Notes: a model not told the origin generated them from the letters alone. DNA of 64,000 bases from Sulfitobacter undariae (GCF_014196805.1 NZ_JACIEI010000001.1:434001-498000); one strand, 5' to 3'. Shown: positions 43,399 to 52,516, counted from the first letter of the stretch. Numbers and translations: made by a program.

Positions 43399-44019
43399 TC
43401 AGACCAATGTTGCCTGAGTTGCCGCGCGCAGTTCTTCTTCTGTAACGCCCTCGGCGCATTCAACAATGCGCAAGCCGCCTTCAACCACGTCAAGAACACC
43501 AAGATTGGTGATGATGCGGTCTACAACGCCTTTGCCTGTCAGAGGTAGAGTGCAGGCTTTTAGGACTTTGCTTTCGCCGTGTTTGTTTGCGTGGTCCATC
43601 ACGACGATCACGCGGCCAACACCCGCAACCAGATCCATCGCGCCGCCCATACCTTTGATCAGCTTGCCCGGAATCATCCAGTTTGCCAGATCACCGGTTT
43701 CAGAGACTTCCATCGCGCCCAGGATAGCGGCTGCGATCTTGCCGCCACGGATCATCGCAAAGGATGTCGCGCTGTCGAAATAGGCTGTGCGGTCCATCTC
43801 GGTGATCGTTTGTTTGCCTGCGTTGATCAGGTCTGGGTCTTCATCACCTTCAAAAGGGAAGGGCCCCATGCCCAGCATGCCGTTTTCGGATTGTAGGGTA
43901 ATATCCTTGTCGCCGACATAGTTGGCAACCAGCGTTGGGATGCCGATGCCAAGGTTCACATACATGCCGTCTTCAAGTTCTTGTGCGGCGCGTGCCGCCA
44001 TTTGGTTACGATCCCACAT
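43399..44019 (-). CDS. scoB: 3-oxoacid CoA-transferase subunit B
   Basis: Beta subunit of a two-component family I CoA transferase, 206 residues. The catalytic Glu lies in QSENGMLGMG near residues 38-47. NLGIGIPTLV near the N-terminus is the other family signature. With subunit A it moves CoA between succinyl-CoA (or acetyl-CoA) and acetoacetate or a related 3-oxoacid. I cannot decide between a succinyl- and an acetyl-CoA donor from sequence alone. It starts 2 bases after subunit A, and its stop faces that of the lytic transglycosylase. Confidence 0.88.
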   Translation of the reverse strand: MWDRNQMAARAAQELEDGMYVNLGIGIPTLVANYVGDKDITLQSENGMLGMGPFPFEGDEDPDLINAGKQTITEMDRTAYFDSATSFAMIRGGKIAAAILGAMEVSETGDLANWMIPGKLIKGMGGAMDLVAGVGRVIVVMDHANKHGESKVLKACTLPLTGKGVVDRIITNLGVLDVVEGGLRIVECAEGVTEEELRAATQATLV

Positions 44020-44021
44020 GA

Positions 44022-44726
44022 TTATGCTCCCTCGCGTGTACGAACAGTACGCTGTTCGATGCGTTTTTCGTGTGTACCCTGAATAATGCGGTGCACATAA
44101 ATGCCCGGCAGGTGGATGTTGTCGGGATCAAGGCTGCCTGTAGGGACAATTTCTTCGACCTCGACAATACAGACTTTGCCGCACATCGCGGCAGGCGGGT
44201 TAAAGTTACGTGCGGTTTTACGGAAGATCAGGTTGCCCGTCGCATCGGCTTTCCATGCCTTCACAATTGCCAGATCAGCAAAAATACCTTCTTCAAGGAT
44301 GTAATCCTGCCCGTTCCAGTTTTTCACGTCTTTGCCTTCGGCAATCACAGTGCCCACGCCGGTTTTGGTATAGAAACCGGGGATGCCTGCACCGCCTGCG
44401 CGCATACGCTCGGCCAATGTGCCTTGGGGGGTGAATTCCAGTTCAAGCTCGCCTGACAGGTACTGACGCATGAATTCTGCGTTTTCACCCACATAGGACG
44501 AGATCATTTTCTTGACCTGTTTGGTCTGGAGTAAAATCCCGATGCCAAAATCATCAACGCCTGCATTGTTTGAAGCGAATGTCAGTTCTTTGGCGCCGTT
44601 TTCTTTGATTGCCTGCAACAGAAGTTCGGGAATGCCGCATAGGCCAAACCCGCCGGAGGCAATCAACATACCGTCCGTTAGAACGCCGTCTAACGCTTCG
44701 GCTGCGTTTGCGTAAATTTTATTCAT
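44022..44726 (-). CDS. scoA: 3-oxoacid CoA-transferase subunit A
   Basis: Alpha subunit of the same enzyme, 234 residues. The CoA-binding region [13 protein letters not shown] is near 24-36, and [18 protein letters not shown] follows near 48-65. The C-terminal half has GRDYxxE-like [11 protein letters not shown] and [22 protein letters not shown]. The ATG at 44726 has GGGGAG about ten bases upstream. It probably works in ketone-body or polyhydroxybutyrate carbon use. Confidence 0.88.
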   Translation of the reverse strand: MNKIYANAAEALDGVLTDGMLIASGGFGLCGIPELLLQAIKENGAKELTFASNNAGVDDFGIGILLQTKQVKKMISSYVGENAEFMRQYLSGELELEFTPQGTLAERMRAGGAGIPGFYTKTGVGTVIAEGKDVKNWNGQDYILEEGIFADLAIVKAWKADATGNLIFRKTARNFNPPAAMCGKVCIVEVEEIVPTGSLDPDNIHLPGIYVHRIIQGTHEKRIEQRTVRTREGA

Positions 44727-44802
44727 GAAATGGTGCTCCCCTGATCCGTGAAGTGGTCAGCGCAGTTTTGACGCGGGGGAAGGGGGCTGTCAATGAGACG
44801 CT

Positions 44803-44832
44803 GCGCTGCGGCAAGATGCTGTGCCGCAGCGC
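44803..44832. terminator. strong hairpin after the L,D-transpeptidase gene
   Basis: Perfect 11-bp stem GCGCTGCGGCA / TGCCGCAGCGC with an 8-base loop, 13 bases past the transpeptidase stop. On the plus strand TTTTT follows about 9 bases later; on the minus strand, the transcribed one, the tail is weak. Confidence 0.55.
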
Positions 44833-44844
44833 TTGGTGTCGTTT

Positions 44845-45414
44845 TTAGAACAAGCGAACTTGTGTACCAATTGGTGTCATGGCGTAAAGCTCGGCAATCT
44901 TTTCGTTATAGAGGCCAATACACCCGTCCGATGAACGGCGACCGATTTTACGTGTGTCTTGGGTTCCGTGGATCAGGTAATACTGCCACGACAGATACAT
45001 CGCATGCGTCCCAAGAGGGTTGTCTGGGCCAGGAGGCATGTATTTCAGTTCGGGGTTGCGCTGTACCATTGACGGGGTAGGGGTCCAGTCGGGACCAATG
45101 CGTTTGCGTACCACTTTTGTGTAGCCGCGTTTGGTCAACTCGTCTGTGCGGGGCACCGAGGTTGGATAAATGTTATAGATTTTGCCATCGCCACTCCAGA
45201 AATGCAGCGCGCGTGACGTAATATCAGCAACAATTGCGCCTTTGCCCAACGTCTCAAAGTGGTCTTCCCACCGCTGAGGGGTAAAGCTCATGATGTTACG
45301 AGGCGAAGCCGTAGCCACAGGGCCAGCCTGCTGCGCGAGAATGAGTGAGGGCGTGGCAAGAGCCGCACCTGTAGTGGCGATCATTGCGCGGCGGGAAAAT
45401 TTTGAACCTGACAT
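44845..45414 (-). CDS. L,D-transpeptidase (YkuD domain)
   Basis: Periplasmic enzyme that cross-links peptidoglycan peptides or attaches proteins to them. The protein has 189 residues. A Tat-like signal is visible (KFSRRAMIATTGAALATPSLILAQ). The YkuD catalytic region reads IHGTQDTRKIGRRSSDGCIGLYNEKI near the C-terminus. The conserved His and the Cys of SDGC are present, but the motif is SDGC where SHGC is usual. I recall this variant from other Rhodobacterales, so it is probably active. Single gene with a hairpin after it. Confidence 0.85.
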   Translation of the reverse strand: MSGSKFSRRAMIATTGAALATPSLILAQQAGPVATASPRNIMSFTPQRWEDHFETLGKGAIVADITSRALHFWSGDGKIYNIYPTSVPRTDELTKRGYTKVVRKRIGPDWTPTPSMVQRNPELKYMPPGPDNPLGTHAMYLSWQYYLIHGTQDTRKIGRRSSDGCIGLYNEKIAELYAMTPIGTQVRLF

Positions 45415-45531
45415 TGTTTACTCTTTCCTGTGCTATTTAGCGAAAATTAGCGGATAGGGGACATTTTTCCAAGTAATACCTCATCGCCTGACGACAATGT
45501 TACTAGGAGTGATCTGCGTTGGAGTAAGCAG

Positions 45532-45559
45532 GCAGCCTGTCACCTGCGTGAAAGGCTGC
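45532..45559 (-). terminator. hairpin after topA
   Basis: GCAGCCT / AGGCTGC (7 bp) continues through an internal mismatch into TCAC / GTGA around the loop CTGC. It starts 7 bases past the topA stop on the minus strand. No T-run follows, so strength is uncertain. Confidence 0.5.
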
Positions 45560-45565
45560 GCTTGA

Positions 45566-48367
45566 TCATGCTTCTTTTGGCGCAGCGGGTTTTTTCGCTG
45601 GCGTTGCCTTTTTAGCTGCCGGCTTTTTCGCAGTCGTCGCCTTCTTGGCAGCCGGTTTTTTCGCCGCTGGCTTCTTGGCGGCAGGCTTCTTCTTGGGTGC
45701 AGGTTTCTTTTTACCCGATTTCTCGGCCCGCTCCTCAATCAACACAACGGCCTGCGACAGCGTGATTTCTTCCGGCTCTATCGTGTCAGGAATAGTCGCA
45801 TTGATCTTATCCCATTTCACGTAGGGGCCGTATTTCCCCTTCATTACATTCACAGGGCCGCCCGCATCAGGGTGTTCACCCAATTCGCGCAGCGGTGCCG
45901 CAGCCACACCACGTTTGCCACGTGATGCTACTTTTTCCGCCAACAACTGCACTGCGCGGTTCATGCCCACGGTGAAAACCTCGTCCAGCCCCTCAAGATT
46001 GGCATTTGTGCCACCGCGATCAGAGGTGCTGGGCGCGTGTTTCAGATAGGGGCCATAACGCCCGATGTTAGCCCAAACCATGATACCGTCTTCGGGGTGC
46101 GGCCCGATTTCACGCGGCAATGACAACAGCATCAACGCGCGTTCCAAATCCAGTTCTTCTGGCGGCCACTCTTTGGGGACAGATTGACGTGGCGGTTTTT
46201 TGTTTTCTTCCGTCACTTCGCCGCGTTGTGCATAGGGGCCAAAACGGCCTTTGAATACACGGATTTCGTCGCCGTTGTCTTCGCCCAACAGCTTGCCTTC
46301 GGGCGGGATTGCGGATGCTTCGGCCTCTGGGTTTGGGGGGCCAAAAGGGCGTGTATAGCGGCACTCAGGATAGCTGGAACAGCCGATAAAGGCACCACCC
46401 GAACGGGCGGTCCGCATGCTCAGACGCCCAACGCCACAGTTGGGGCATAGGCGCGGATCACTGCCATCTTCGGTGGCGGGGAACAGATGCGGCGCTAGGA
46501 CGTCGTTGATCTTTTCCAGCACCTCGGTGATGCGCAATTCGGATGTTTCGGCAATAGCCGCCGAAAAATCGCGCCAAAACCGATCCAGAACTTTCTTATA
46601 TTCCGCCTCACCAGCCGACACTTTGTCCAACTGATCTTCAAGGTCAGCTGTAAAATCATAGCCGATGTAGCGTTTGAAGTAATTCTCAAGGAAGGCGGTA
46701 ACCAGACGGCCTTTATCCTCTGGGATCAGGCGCTGGCCCTCGCGGCGCACATAGCCACGGTCTTGAATGGTGGTAACAATGCTGGCGTAGGTTGAAGGGC
46801 GGCCGATGCCCAGTTCTTCCATACGTTTGACCAACGTCGCTTCGGTATAGCGCGGGGGCGGTTGGGTGAAGTGTTGGCCGCCGATGACGGCACTATTTTC
46901 TGCCAGCAAGGCACCTGATTTGCGCTGCATGCCGCTGCTGCGTTCTGTGCCTTTGTCGCTTGCGTCCAGCACGTCGCCATCAGCGGGGGCACCTTGGGCT
47001 TTCTCGAAATCAGCCTGATACCGCGCAGCAGAGGCTTTGCTCAGCACATCGCCTTGGGAAATCTGTGGCAGGCGCTTTTCATCATCATCAGCCACATCAT
47101 CGCGGCCTTCCTCGTAAATCTTAAGGAAGCCGTCAAACAACACAACCTGACCTGTGGCGCGCAGCATAACCTGCTGATCCGCCGAGGAAACATCAACTGT
47201 CGTGCGCTCTAACCGTGCGCTTTCCATCTGGCAGGCTAATGTGCGTTTCCAGATCAGATCATAGAGTTTGCGCTGGTCGCCATCCATCAGCTTTAATGCG
47301 TCTGCATCTTTGGACATTTCTGTCGGGCGGATACATTCGTGGGCTTCTTGAGCGTTTTTAGCTTTGTTTTTGTAAACACGTGGAGCTGAAGGCACGTATT
47401 TGTCGCCGTAACGGTCGGCAATCGCATCGCGGGCCATTTGAACGGCCTCGGGGGCCATATCAATGCCATCGGTCCGCATATAAGTAATGTGACCAGCTTC
47501 GTACAACCGCTGTGCTGTGCTCATGGTTTGACGCGCACCCATGCCGAATTTACGGCTGGCTTCTTGTTGTAACGTCGATGTCATGAACGGGGCGGAAGGA
47601 TTGCGCGAGGCTGGTTTTGCCTCAACCGACGCGACCTTGAGATCACGGCTGGATACTGCTTGAACAGCCATTTCGGCTTTGGTCACATCGCCCAGATCGA
47701 ATTTCTCAAGCTTCTTGCCTGCAAGTTCGGTCAAGCGAACTTCAAATTCCTGCCCCGAGGGTGTCGTGACAATGGCCTTAACGCTCCAGAATTCGCGGGG
47801 GCGGAAGGCTTCGATTTCCATTTCGCGTTCGCAAATGATGCGCAATGTAACCGATTGCACACGTCCGGCAGATTTTGCACCGGGTAGTTTGCGCCATAGA
47901 ACAGGCGATAGGTTAAAGCCCACCAGATAATCCAGCGCGCGGCGGGCCAGATAGGCCTCCACCAACGGCATATCCACCTGACGGGGGTTCTTCATGGCTT
48001 CGGTCACCGCGGATTTGGTGATCGCGTTAAATACAACGCGGCTGACCGGCGTATCTTTTTTGATGGATTTGCGCAGCGTCAACGCTTCTTGCAAATGCCA
48101 GCTGATTGCCTCGCCTTCGCGGTCAGGGTCGGTCGCGAGAATCAGTTCATTGTCGAGCTTCAGGGCATCAGCGATGGCCTTCATGTGCTTTTTGGAGCCG
48201 CTATCGACTTCCCAAAGCATCTCAAAATCATTGTCGGTATCCACCGAACCATTTTTTGGTGGGAGGTCACGTACGTGGCCATATGACGCGAGAACCGTGA
48301 AGTTATCACCGAGATATTTGTTGATCGTCTTGGCCTTGGCGGGAGATTCGACAACGACTACTGGCAT
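45566..48367 (-). CDS. topA: DNA topoisomerase I
   Basis: Type IA topoisomerase that relaxes negative supercoils. The Toprim domain begins VVVESPAKAKTI with the catalytic Glu, and has the DPDREGEAISWHL metal site near 79-91. The active-site Tyr is residue 296 in GHITYMRTDG. A C4 zinc finger (CPNCGVG...CSSYPEC) lies near 650-675. Three repeats of the GRFGPYA / GRYGPYLK / GKYGPYVK type follow. The last ~55 residues are a Lys-Ala-Pro tail (units of AAKKP), histone-H1-like and probably a DNA-binding extension. At 933 residues it is of roseobacter size. It lies downstream of dprA. Confidence 0.96.
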   Translation of the reverse strand: MPVVVVESPAKAKTINKYLGDNFTVLASYGHVRDLPPKNGSVDTDNDFEMLWEVDSGSKKHMKAIADALKLDNELILATDPDREGEAISWHLQEALTLRKSIKKDTPVSRVVFNAITKSAVTEAMKNPRQVDMPLVEAYLARRALDYLVGFNLSPVLWRKLPGAKSAGRVQSVTLRIICEREMEIEAFRPREFWSVKAIVTTPSGQEFEVRLTELAGKKLEKFDLGDVTKAEMAVQAVSSRDLKVASVEAKPASRNPSAPFMTSTLQQEASRKFGMGARQTMSTAQRLYEAGHITYMRTDGIDMAPEAVQMARDAIADRYGDKYVPSAPRVYKNKAKNAQEAHECIRPTEMSKDADALKLMDGDQRKLYDLIWKRTLACQMESARLERTTVDVSSADQQVMLRATGQVVLFDGFLKIYEEGRDDVADDDEKRLPQISQGDVLSKASAARYQADFEKAQGAPADGDVLDASDKGTERSSGMQRKSGALLAENSAVIGGQHFTQPPPRYTEATLVKRMEELGIGRPSTYASIVTTIQDRGYVRREGQRLIPEDKGRLVTAFLENYFKRYIGYDFTADLEDQLDKVSAGEAEYKKVLDRFWRDFSAAIAETSELRITEVLEKINDVLAPHLFPATEDGSDPRLCPNCGVGRLSMRTARSGGAFIGCSSYPECRYTRPFGPPNPEAEASAIPPEGKLLGEDNGDEIRVFKGRFGPYAQRGEVTEENKKPPRQSVPKEWPPEELDLERALMLLSLPREIGPHPEDGIMVWANIGRYGPYLKHAPSTSDRGGTNANLEGLDEVFTVGMNRAVQLLAEKVASRGKRGVAAAPLRELGEHPDAGGPVNVMKGKYGPYVKWDKINATIPDTIEPEEITLSQAVVLIEERAEKSGKKKPAPKKKPAAKKPAAKKPAAKKATTAKKPAAKKATPAKKPAAPKEA

Positions 48368-48544
48368 GCAATTAAGGTCCTTCGACGGAATGATGGGCGG
48401 CGTCTACGGCCTTTGACATGTGGGATGCAAGGGGGCTTTGTCAATGCAGTGGGGGTAGGGAATACTGCTTGGGCGGGGGGAAAAGGCCGTAATATGTTGC
48501 TATTGTGCCTCTTTGCCGCAGCGGATTTGGTAATTGGCGTCGTT

Positions 48545-49709
48545 CTATACGGGCCGCGACAAAAGCCCGCCAATGCCACGTGTGACTTTTCCGTCCATTT
48601 CCAACTCTACGAGCGCGGGAGTGATTTTGGCGGATGGGATTTGCAAATCACGGATCAGTTGATCCTCCGCAATAGGGGATGGACTGAGGCGTTGTAGGAT
48701 CGAAAGATGCAGGTTTGCAGTCTCACGAAGGGTCCTGCGCGGTTTGGGTGCTGGGTGTTGGGTGCTCGTGTCTACCGTAGGCAGTGGTAATGGGGGCTGG
48801 TCACTGTGCATTGGGCCCAAGGCATCGATGATATCACTTGCGCTGCGTATCAAAGTGGCGCCGTCGCGGATCAGCATGTTGCAGCCTGCCGCGCGTGCGT
48901 CAAAGGGGTGGCCGGGCACCGCCAAAACATCGCGTCCTTGATCCAAGGCGTCGCGTGCGGTGATCAAGCTGCCCGATTTTGCGGCAGCTTCAACAATGAC
49001 GGTTGCAGAAGACAGGCCTGAAATGATCCGGTTGCGCCGCGGAAAATGCCGCGCTGTGGGTTGCAGACCCATGGGTTGTTCTGAAATGCGCAGCCCTTGC
49101 TTTGCAATGTCTTCGGCGAGGCGGGCGTTTTCGGCGGGGTACATAATATCTACACCGCCAGCCTGAACCGCGATTGTGCCAAAGGGCAAAGCTGCCAAAT
49201 GGGCCGCAGCATCAATCCCGCGCGCAAGGCCTGATACCACAACATATCCGGCCTCGCCCAACTCATGGGCAAGGGTGCGCGCCATTCGTGTGCCCAAGGA
49301 AGATGCATTGCGTGCGCCGACAAGGGCAATCATGGGACGTGCCAATATCGCAGGATCACCCAGCAGCCAGATAAATGGCGGGGCATCATCCAATTCTGCC
49401 AAAGCGCGAGGGTATTCGGGGTGCGATATGTGCAAGAGCTTTGCGCCTTGCTTGTGAGCGGCGCGTAATTCTGTGCGAACTACGGCCTCTGGGCATACTT
49501 CATACCCTGATACGCCCGCAGCGCGTGCTACCTCTGGCAGCGCGGCCAGCGCGTTTTGCGCAGTGCCGTGTTCAGTCAGCAGCCGTCTATATGTGGCAAT
49601 GCCGACCCGACGCGAGCGCAACAGACGGAGACAGGCAAACTGTTCATCTTCCGTGGGGGGGGGGGAGTGGGGGGTGAGTGGAAGAAGGAAAGTGGTCCTT
49701 GTCAGTCAT
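48545..49709 (-). CDS. dprA: DNA-processing protein DprA, 5' frame broken at an 11-G tract
   Basis: DprA binds single-stranded DNA and loads RecA during natural transformation. The Rossmann-like core is intact: SLGTRMARTLAHELGEAGYVV, then SGLARGIDAAAH near 180, GG-type loops and PRRNRIISGLS. A C-terminal winged-helix follows. The expected start is the ATG at 49709 (MTDKDHFPSSTHPP), with GGAG 7 bases before it, but eleven C's on the coding strand (49665-49655) put it out of frame. One base less would give a continuous 387-residue protein; 1165 bases is 388 codons plus one. The remaining open frame begins at a TTG at 49621 and lacks about 29 residues. Sequencing error, phase variation or a true mutation are all possible. 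Confidence 0.85.
49655..49665. repeat. 11-G homopolymer tract in the 5' end of dprA
   Basis: Eleven G's on the plus strand, three bases from a second run of six G's (49669-49674). They encode the Pro-rich N-terminus of DprA. Tracts of this length are prone to slippage in replication and to miscounting in sequencing. Confidence 0.9.
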
Positions 49710-49872
49710 CCTGTCGCTCCGTCTGTTGCTGGAATCAGATATAACCTTTTGCTGGTTAACGCGGGGTGAATCGATTTGGTTTAATTATTGGGGAAACCAA
49801 CACGAGCAGCCCTGAGACAGGCAGGCAGCTTTTTAAATTACAGGATGCTGTAGTAAAATCAGGTATGTAGGC

Positions 49873-49897
49873 AGCTGGAGAGTAGACCCCTCCAGCT
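49873..49897 (-). terminator. hairpin after tldD
   Basis: AGCTGGAG / CTCCAGCT, a perfect 8-bp stem with a 9-base loop, 26 bases past the tldD stop. No T-run on the minus strand. Confidence 0.45.
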
Positions 49898-49922
49898 AAG
49901 TAGCCGATTCCTTTTTCAAAAT

Positions 49923-51344
49923 TCAGGTTGCCGACCCGCCGACGGTGAGCCCGCCGATCATCAGCGTAGGCTGACCAACCCCCACAGGCACCCATTGGCC
50001 TTGTTTGCCGCAATTGCCCATGCCCGGATCAAGTGCGGGGTCATTGCCGATGGCGCGGATTTGCTTCAGCGCAGTTGCGCCATCTCCGATCAGTGTTGCG
50101 CCTTTGACGGGCGCGCCGACAACACCGTTTTGCACACGGTAGGCTTCGGTGCATGAAAACACGAACTTGCCGTTGGTGATATCCACCTGACCGCCGCCAA
50201 ACCCTACAGCGTAAATGCCGTCTTTCAGATCAGCCACAATGTCTCCGGGGGCTGTGTCGCCGCCCAACATATAGGTGTTGGTCATGCGCGGCATCGGGAT
50301 ATGGGCATAGCTTTGACGCCGCCCGTTGCCTGTGCTTTTGACGCCCGACAGGCGCGCATTCTGGCGGTCTTGCATATAGCCGACCAGTTTGCCGTCTTCG
50401 ATCAACACGTTTTTCGCGCTTGGCGTTCCTTCGTCATCCACAGAAATACTGCCGCGTCGATCCGGAATTGTGCCATCGTCCAGAACGGTCACGCCTTTTG
50501 CGGCGATTTGTTGGCCCATCAGGCCAGCAAAGGCGCTTGCGCCTTTACGGTTGAAATCGCCTTCAAGCCCATGACCAATCGCTTCATGCAACAAAATGCC
50601 GGGCCAGCCTGGCCCAAGCACAACGTCCATGACACCAGCAGGGGCGGGGACCGCGTTTAGGTTCACCAAGGCCACGCGCAACGCTTCGCGGGCTTTGCCT
50701 TGCCAATCTTGCGGCTCCAACATGCCGTCCAGTGCGATCCGTCCGCCGCCGCCTGCTGTACCGCTTTCGCGGCGGCCTTCATGTTCCACGATCACTGATA
50801 TATTCACTCGTGTCATAGGACGAACATCGCGCACTGATGTGCCTTCGGGGCGCAGAATCTCGATTTCCTGAAGGGAGGCCGAGATCGAAGCGCTGACCTG
50901 TACCACACGGCCATCCATCGCGCGGCAGAAATCATCAATCTCGCGCAACGTGTCTACTTTTACGGAAAAAGCTGCCCCTGCTATGGGATCGGAATCTGTA
51001 TAGAGTTTTTGATTGGTCCCCTCTGGTGCATCGGCCCAAATACCGCCGCCATCGCCCACAGCAAGGCGGGCCGTCTGTGCTGCGCGGCGCAGTGAGGCTT
51101 CGGAAATCTCGGTGGAATGGGCGTAGCCCGCCACCTCGCCGCGCACAGCCCGCAGGCCAAAACCTGTTGCTGCGTCGTAACTTGCGGTTTTCAGGCGTCC
51201 GTCATCAAACATCAACCCTTCTGAACGGCTGCGCTCAAAGAAAAGTTCGCCATCGTCTGCACCTGCCACGGCATCGCGCAGAACAGACAGCGCAGTATCA
51301 CGGTCAAGGGAATCGTCGAACGGCGAAAATGGGGTGTCGGACAT
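49923..51344 (-). CDS. tldD: metalloprotease TldD
   Basis: Zinc protease subunit that with TldE/PmbA degrades peptides and processes some ribosomal peptide products and CcdA-type antitoxins. The zinc-binding HEAIGHGLEGD motif is near residues 253-263. The conserved C-terminal region (GGGQVDITNGKFVFSCTEAYR and MIGGLTVGGSA end) is present. At 473 residues it is typical. The start ATG at 51344 has ATAGGAGCACC upstream. It diverges from the cytochrome oxidase operon; tldD beside ctaC is a common order in this group. The partner pmbA is not in the window. Confidence 0.94.
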   Translation of the reverse strand: MSDTPFSPFDDSLDRDTALSVLRDAVAGADDGELFFERSRSEGLMFDDGRLKTASYDAATGFGLRAVRGEVAGYAHSTEISEASLRRAAQTARLAVGDGGGIWADAPEGTNQKLYTDSDPIAGAAFSVKVDTLREIDDFCRAMDGRVVQVSASISASLQEIEILRPEGTSVRDVRPMTRVNISVIVEHEGRRESGTAGGGGRIALDGMLEPQDWQGKAREALRVALVNLNAVPAPAGVMDVVLGPGWPGILLHEAIGHGLEGDFNRKGASAFAGLMGQQIAAKGVTVLDDGTIPDRRGSISVDDEGTPSAKNVLIEDGKLVGYMQDRQNARLSGVKSTGNGRRQSYAHIPMPRMTNTYMLGGDTAPGDIVADLKDGIYAVGFGGGQVDITNGKFVFSCTEAYRVQNGVVGAPVKGATLIGDGATALKQIRAIGNDPALDPGMGNCGKQGQWVPVGVGQPTLMIGGLTVGGSAT

Positions 51345-51429
51345 TTTGTGGTGCTCCTATCGGGCGGGGAAGGGCGCTTTGCTACCAATTGGCCTGCGCA
51401 AATGACTTTCTTTCATCTTCAGAATATGA

Positions 51430-51450
51430 TTGTAAGGCGCCAGATTACAA
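51430..51450. promoter_or_regulatory. perfect dyad TTGTAA-N9-TTACAA between tldD and coxB
   Basis: A 21-bp site with perfect 6-bp inverted arms and a GGCGCC core in the spacer. It lies 59 bases before the coxB ATG and 86 before the tldD ATG. The form suits a dimeric repressor or activator of the oxidase operon; its regulator is not identified. Confidence 0.45.
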
Positions 51451-51508
51451 CGCTACGGGCGCTTCCGTGTGCGTTTTGCCACCTCGGGTCAAGAATATCA
51501 GGACGAAA

Positions 51509-52408
51509 ATGATGACAAAGCACCTCACACTTGCCGGATTTCTGGCTGCCTTTTCCAGTCTGCCCGCTTGGGCGCAAAGCGTTGACCCACAGGGTCTAGA
51601 GATTATCGGTAAGCCTGTTGACGGCCTGATGGGTTTTCAACCGGGCGTGACGCAGCTCGCGACAGACCAGCAGTGGTTGGACGGAATGATTCTTGTGATC
51701 ATCACGCTCATCACTTTGTTTGTTACTGCTCTGCTTATCTGGGTCGCCATCCGCTATAATGCCAAACGCAATCCGAAACCCGCGACATTTACGCACCACA
51801 GCACAATCGAAATTCTGTGGACCATCGGACCGATCCTGATTCTTGTCGCCATCGGCGCATGGTCTTTGCCGATCTTGTTCCGCCAGCAGGAAATTCCCGT
51901 TGCTGATGTGACCATCAAGGCCACCGGTAACCAGTGGTATTGGTCATACGAATATGTTGACGATGACTTTGGCTTTGACAGCTACATGATTGGGGCACCG
52001 GCGCTGGGTGGCGAAAACATGAAGACACCTGAAGTGATCGCGGAGCTTGAAGCGGCGGGTTATTCCGAAGCTGAATGGCTGTTGGCGACTGACACAGCCG
52101 TTGTTGTCCCTGTAAACAAAACTGTTGTGATGCAAGTTACGGGCTCTGACGTGATCCACTCGTGGACGATCCCAGCCTTTGGCGTAAAGCAAGATGGTGT
52201 ACCTGGCCGCTTGGCTGAACTGTGGTTCAAAGCTGAAAAAGAAGGCGTTTACTTTGGTCAGTGCTCCGAACTATGCGGCATTGCCCACGCCTATATGCCG
52301 ATCACTGTAAAAGTTGTGTCCGAGGAAGCATATGCCGCATGGTTAGGCCGTGCAAAAGCAGAGTATGCTGGCATTCCACAAGATCTCACTTTTGCTTCGG
52401 CAGACTAA
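51509..52408 (+). CDS. coxB: cytochrome c oxidase subunit II
   Basis: Subunit II of aa3-type oxidase (also called ctaC), carrying the CuA centre that takes electrons from cytochrome c. The ATG at 51509 (or the next codon, also ATG) gives a signal peptide ending near residue 22 (SLPAWAQ) and a 299-residue protein. Two membrane spans lie at ~60-83 and ~100-122. The CuA ligands are all there: His217, Cys252, Glu254, Cys256, His260 and Met263 (HSWTIP; GQCSELCGIAHAYM). WYWSYEY near 144 is the electron-entry aromatic patch. Two hairpins separate it from ctaB. Confidence 0.95.
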   Translation: MMTKHLTLAGFLAAFSSLPAWAQSVDPQGLEIIGKPVDGLMGFQPGVTQLATDQQWLDGMILVIITLITLFVTALLIWVAIRYNAKRNPKPATFTHHSTIEILWTIGPILILVAIGAWSLPILFRQQEIPVADVTIKATGNQWYWSYEYVDDDFGFDSYMIGAPALGGENMKTPEVIAELEAAGYSEAEWLLATDTAVVVPVNKTVVMQVTGSDVIHSWTIPAFGVKQDGVPGRLAELWFKAEKEGVYFGQCSELCGIAHAYMPITVKVVSEEAYAAWLGRAKAEYAGIPQDLTFASAD

Positions 52409-52415
52409 AACATCT

Positions 52416-52443
52416 GTCAGGCAGACATCTACATCTGCCTGAC
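52416..52443 (+). terminator. first hairpin between coxB and ctaB
   Basis: Perfect 10-bp stem GTCAGGCAGA / TCTGCCTGAC with an 8-base loop, 7 bases past the coxB stop; CTCTTATC follows. Probably a partial terminator or mRNA stabiliser. Confidence 0.6.
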
Positions 52444-52450
52444 CTCTTAT

Positions 52451-52481
52451 CACTATAGCGCAATGACCCTGCGCTATAGTG
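52451..52481 (+). terminator. second hairpin between coxB and ctaB
   Basis: Perfect 12-bp stem CACTATAGCGCA / TGCGCTATAGTG with a 7-base loop, followed by TTTGTATCT. It ends 35 bases before the ctaB start. Confidence 0.6.
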
Positions 52482-52516
52482 TTTGTATCTAGGCCTTGCC
52501 ATGGGAAGCCCAGACA

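Noticed and set aside
45590-45720. Short tandem repeats that could suggest a repeat array
   Set aside because: They are degenerate codon-level repeats encoding the Lys-Ala-Pro tail of topA, without spacers, so not a CRISPR.
49473-49769. Plus-strand open frame across the G11 tract
   Set aside because: It has no ribosome binding site and lies opposite the dprA N-terminus; reads as low-complexity Ser/Arg/Gly.
51026-51508. 161-codon N-terminal extension of coxB
   Set aside because: It lies antisense to tldD and is very Arg-rich; the signal peptide starts at 51509.
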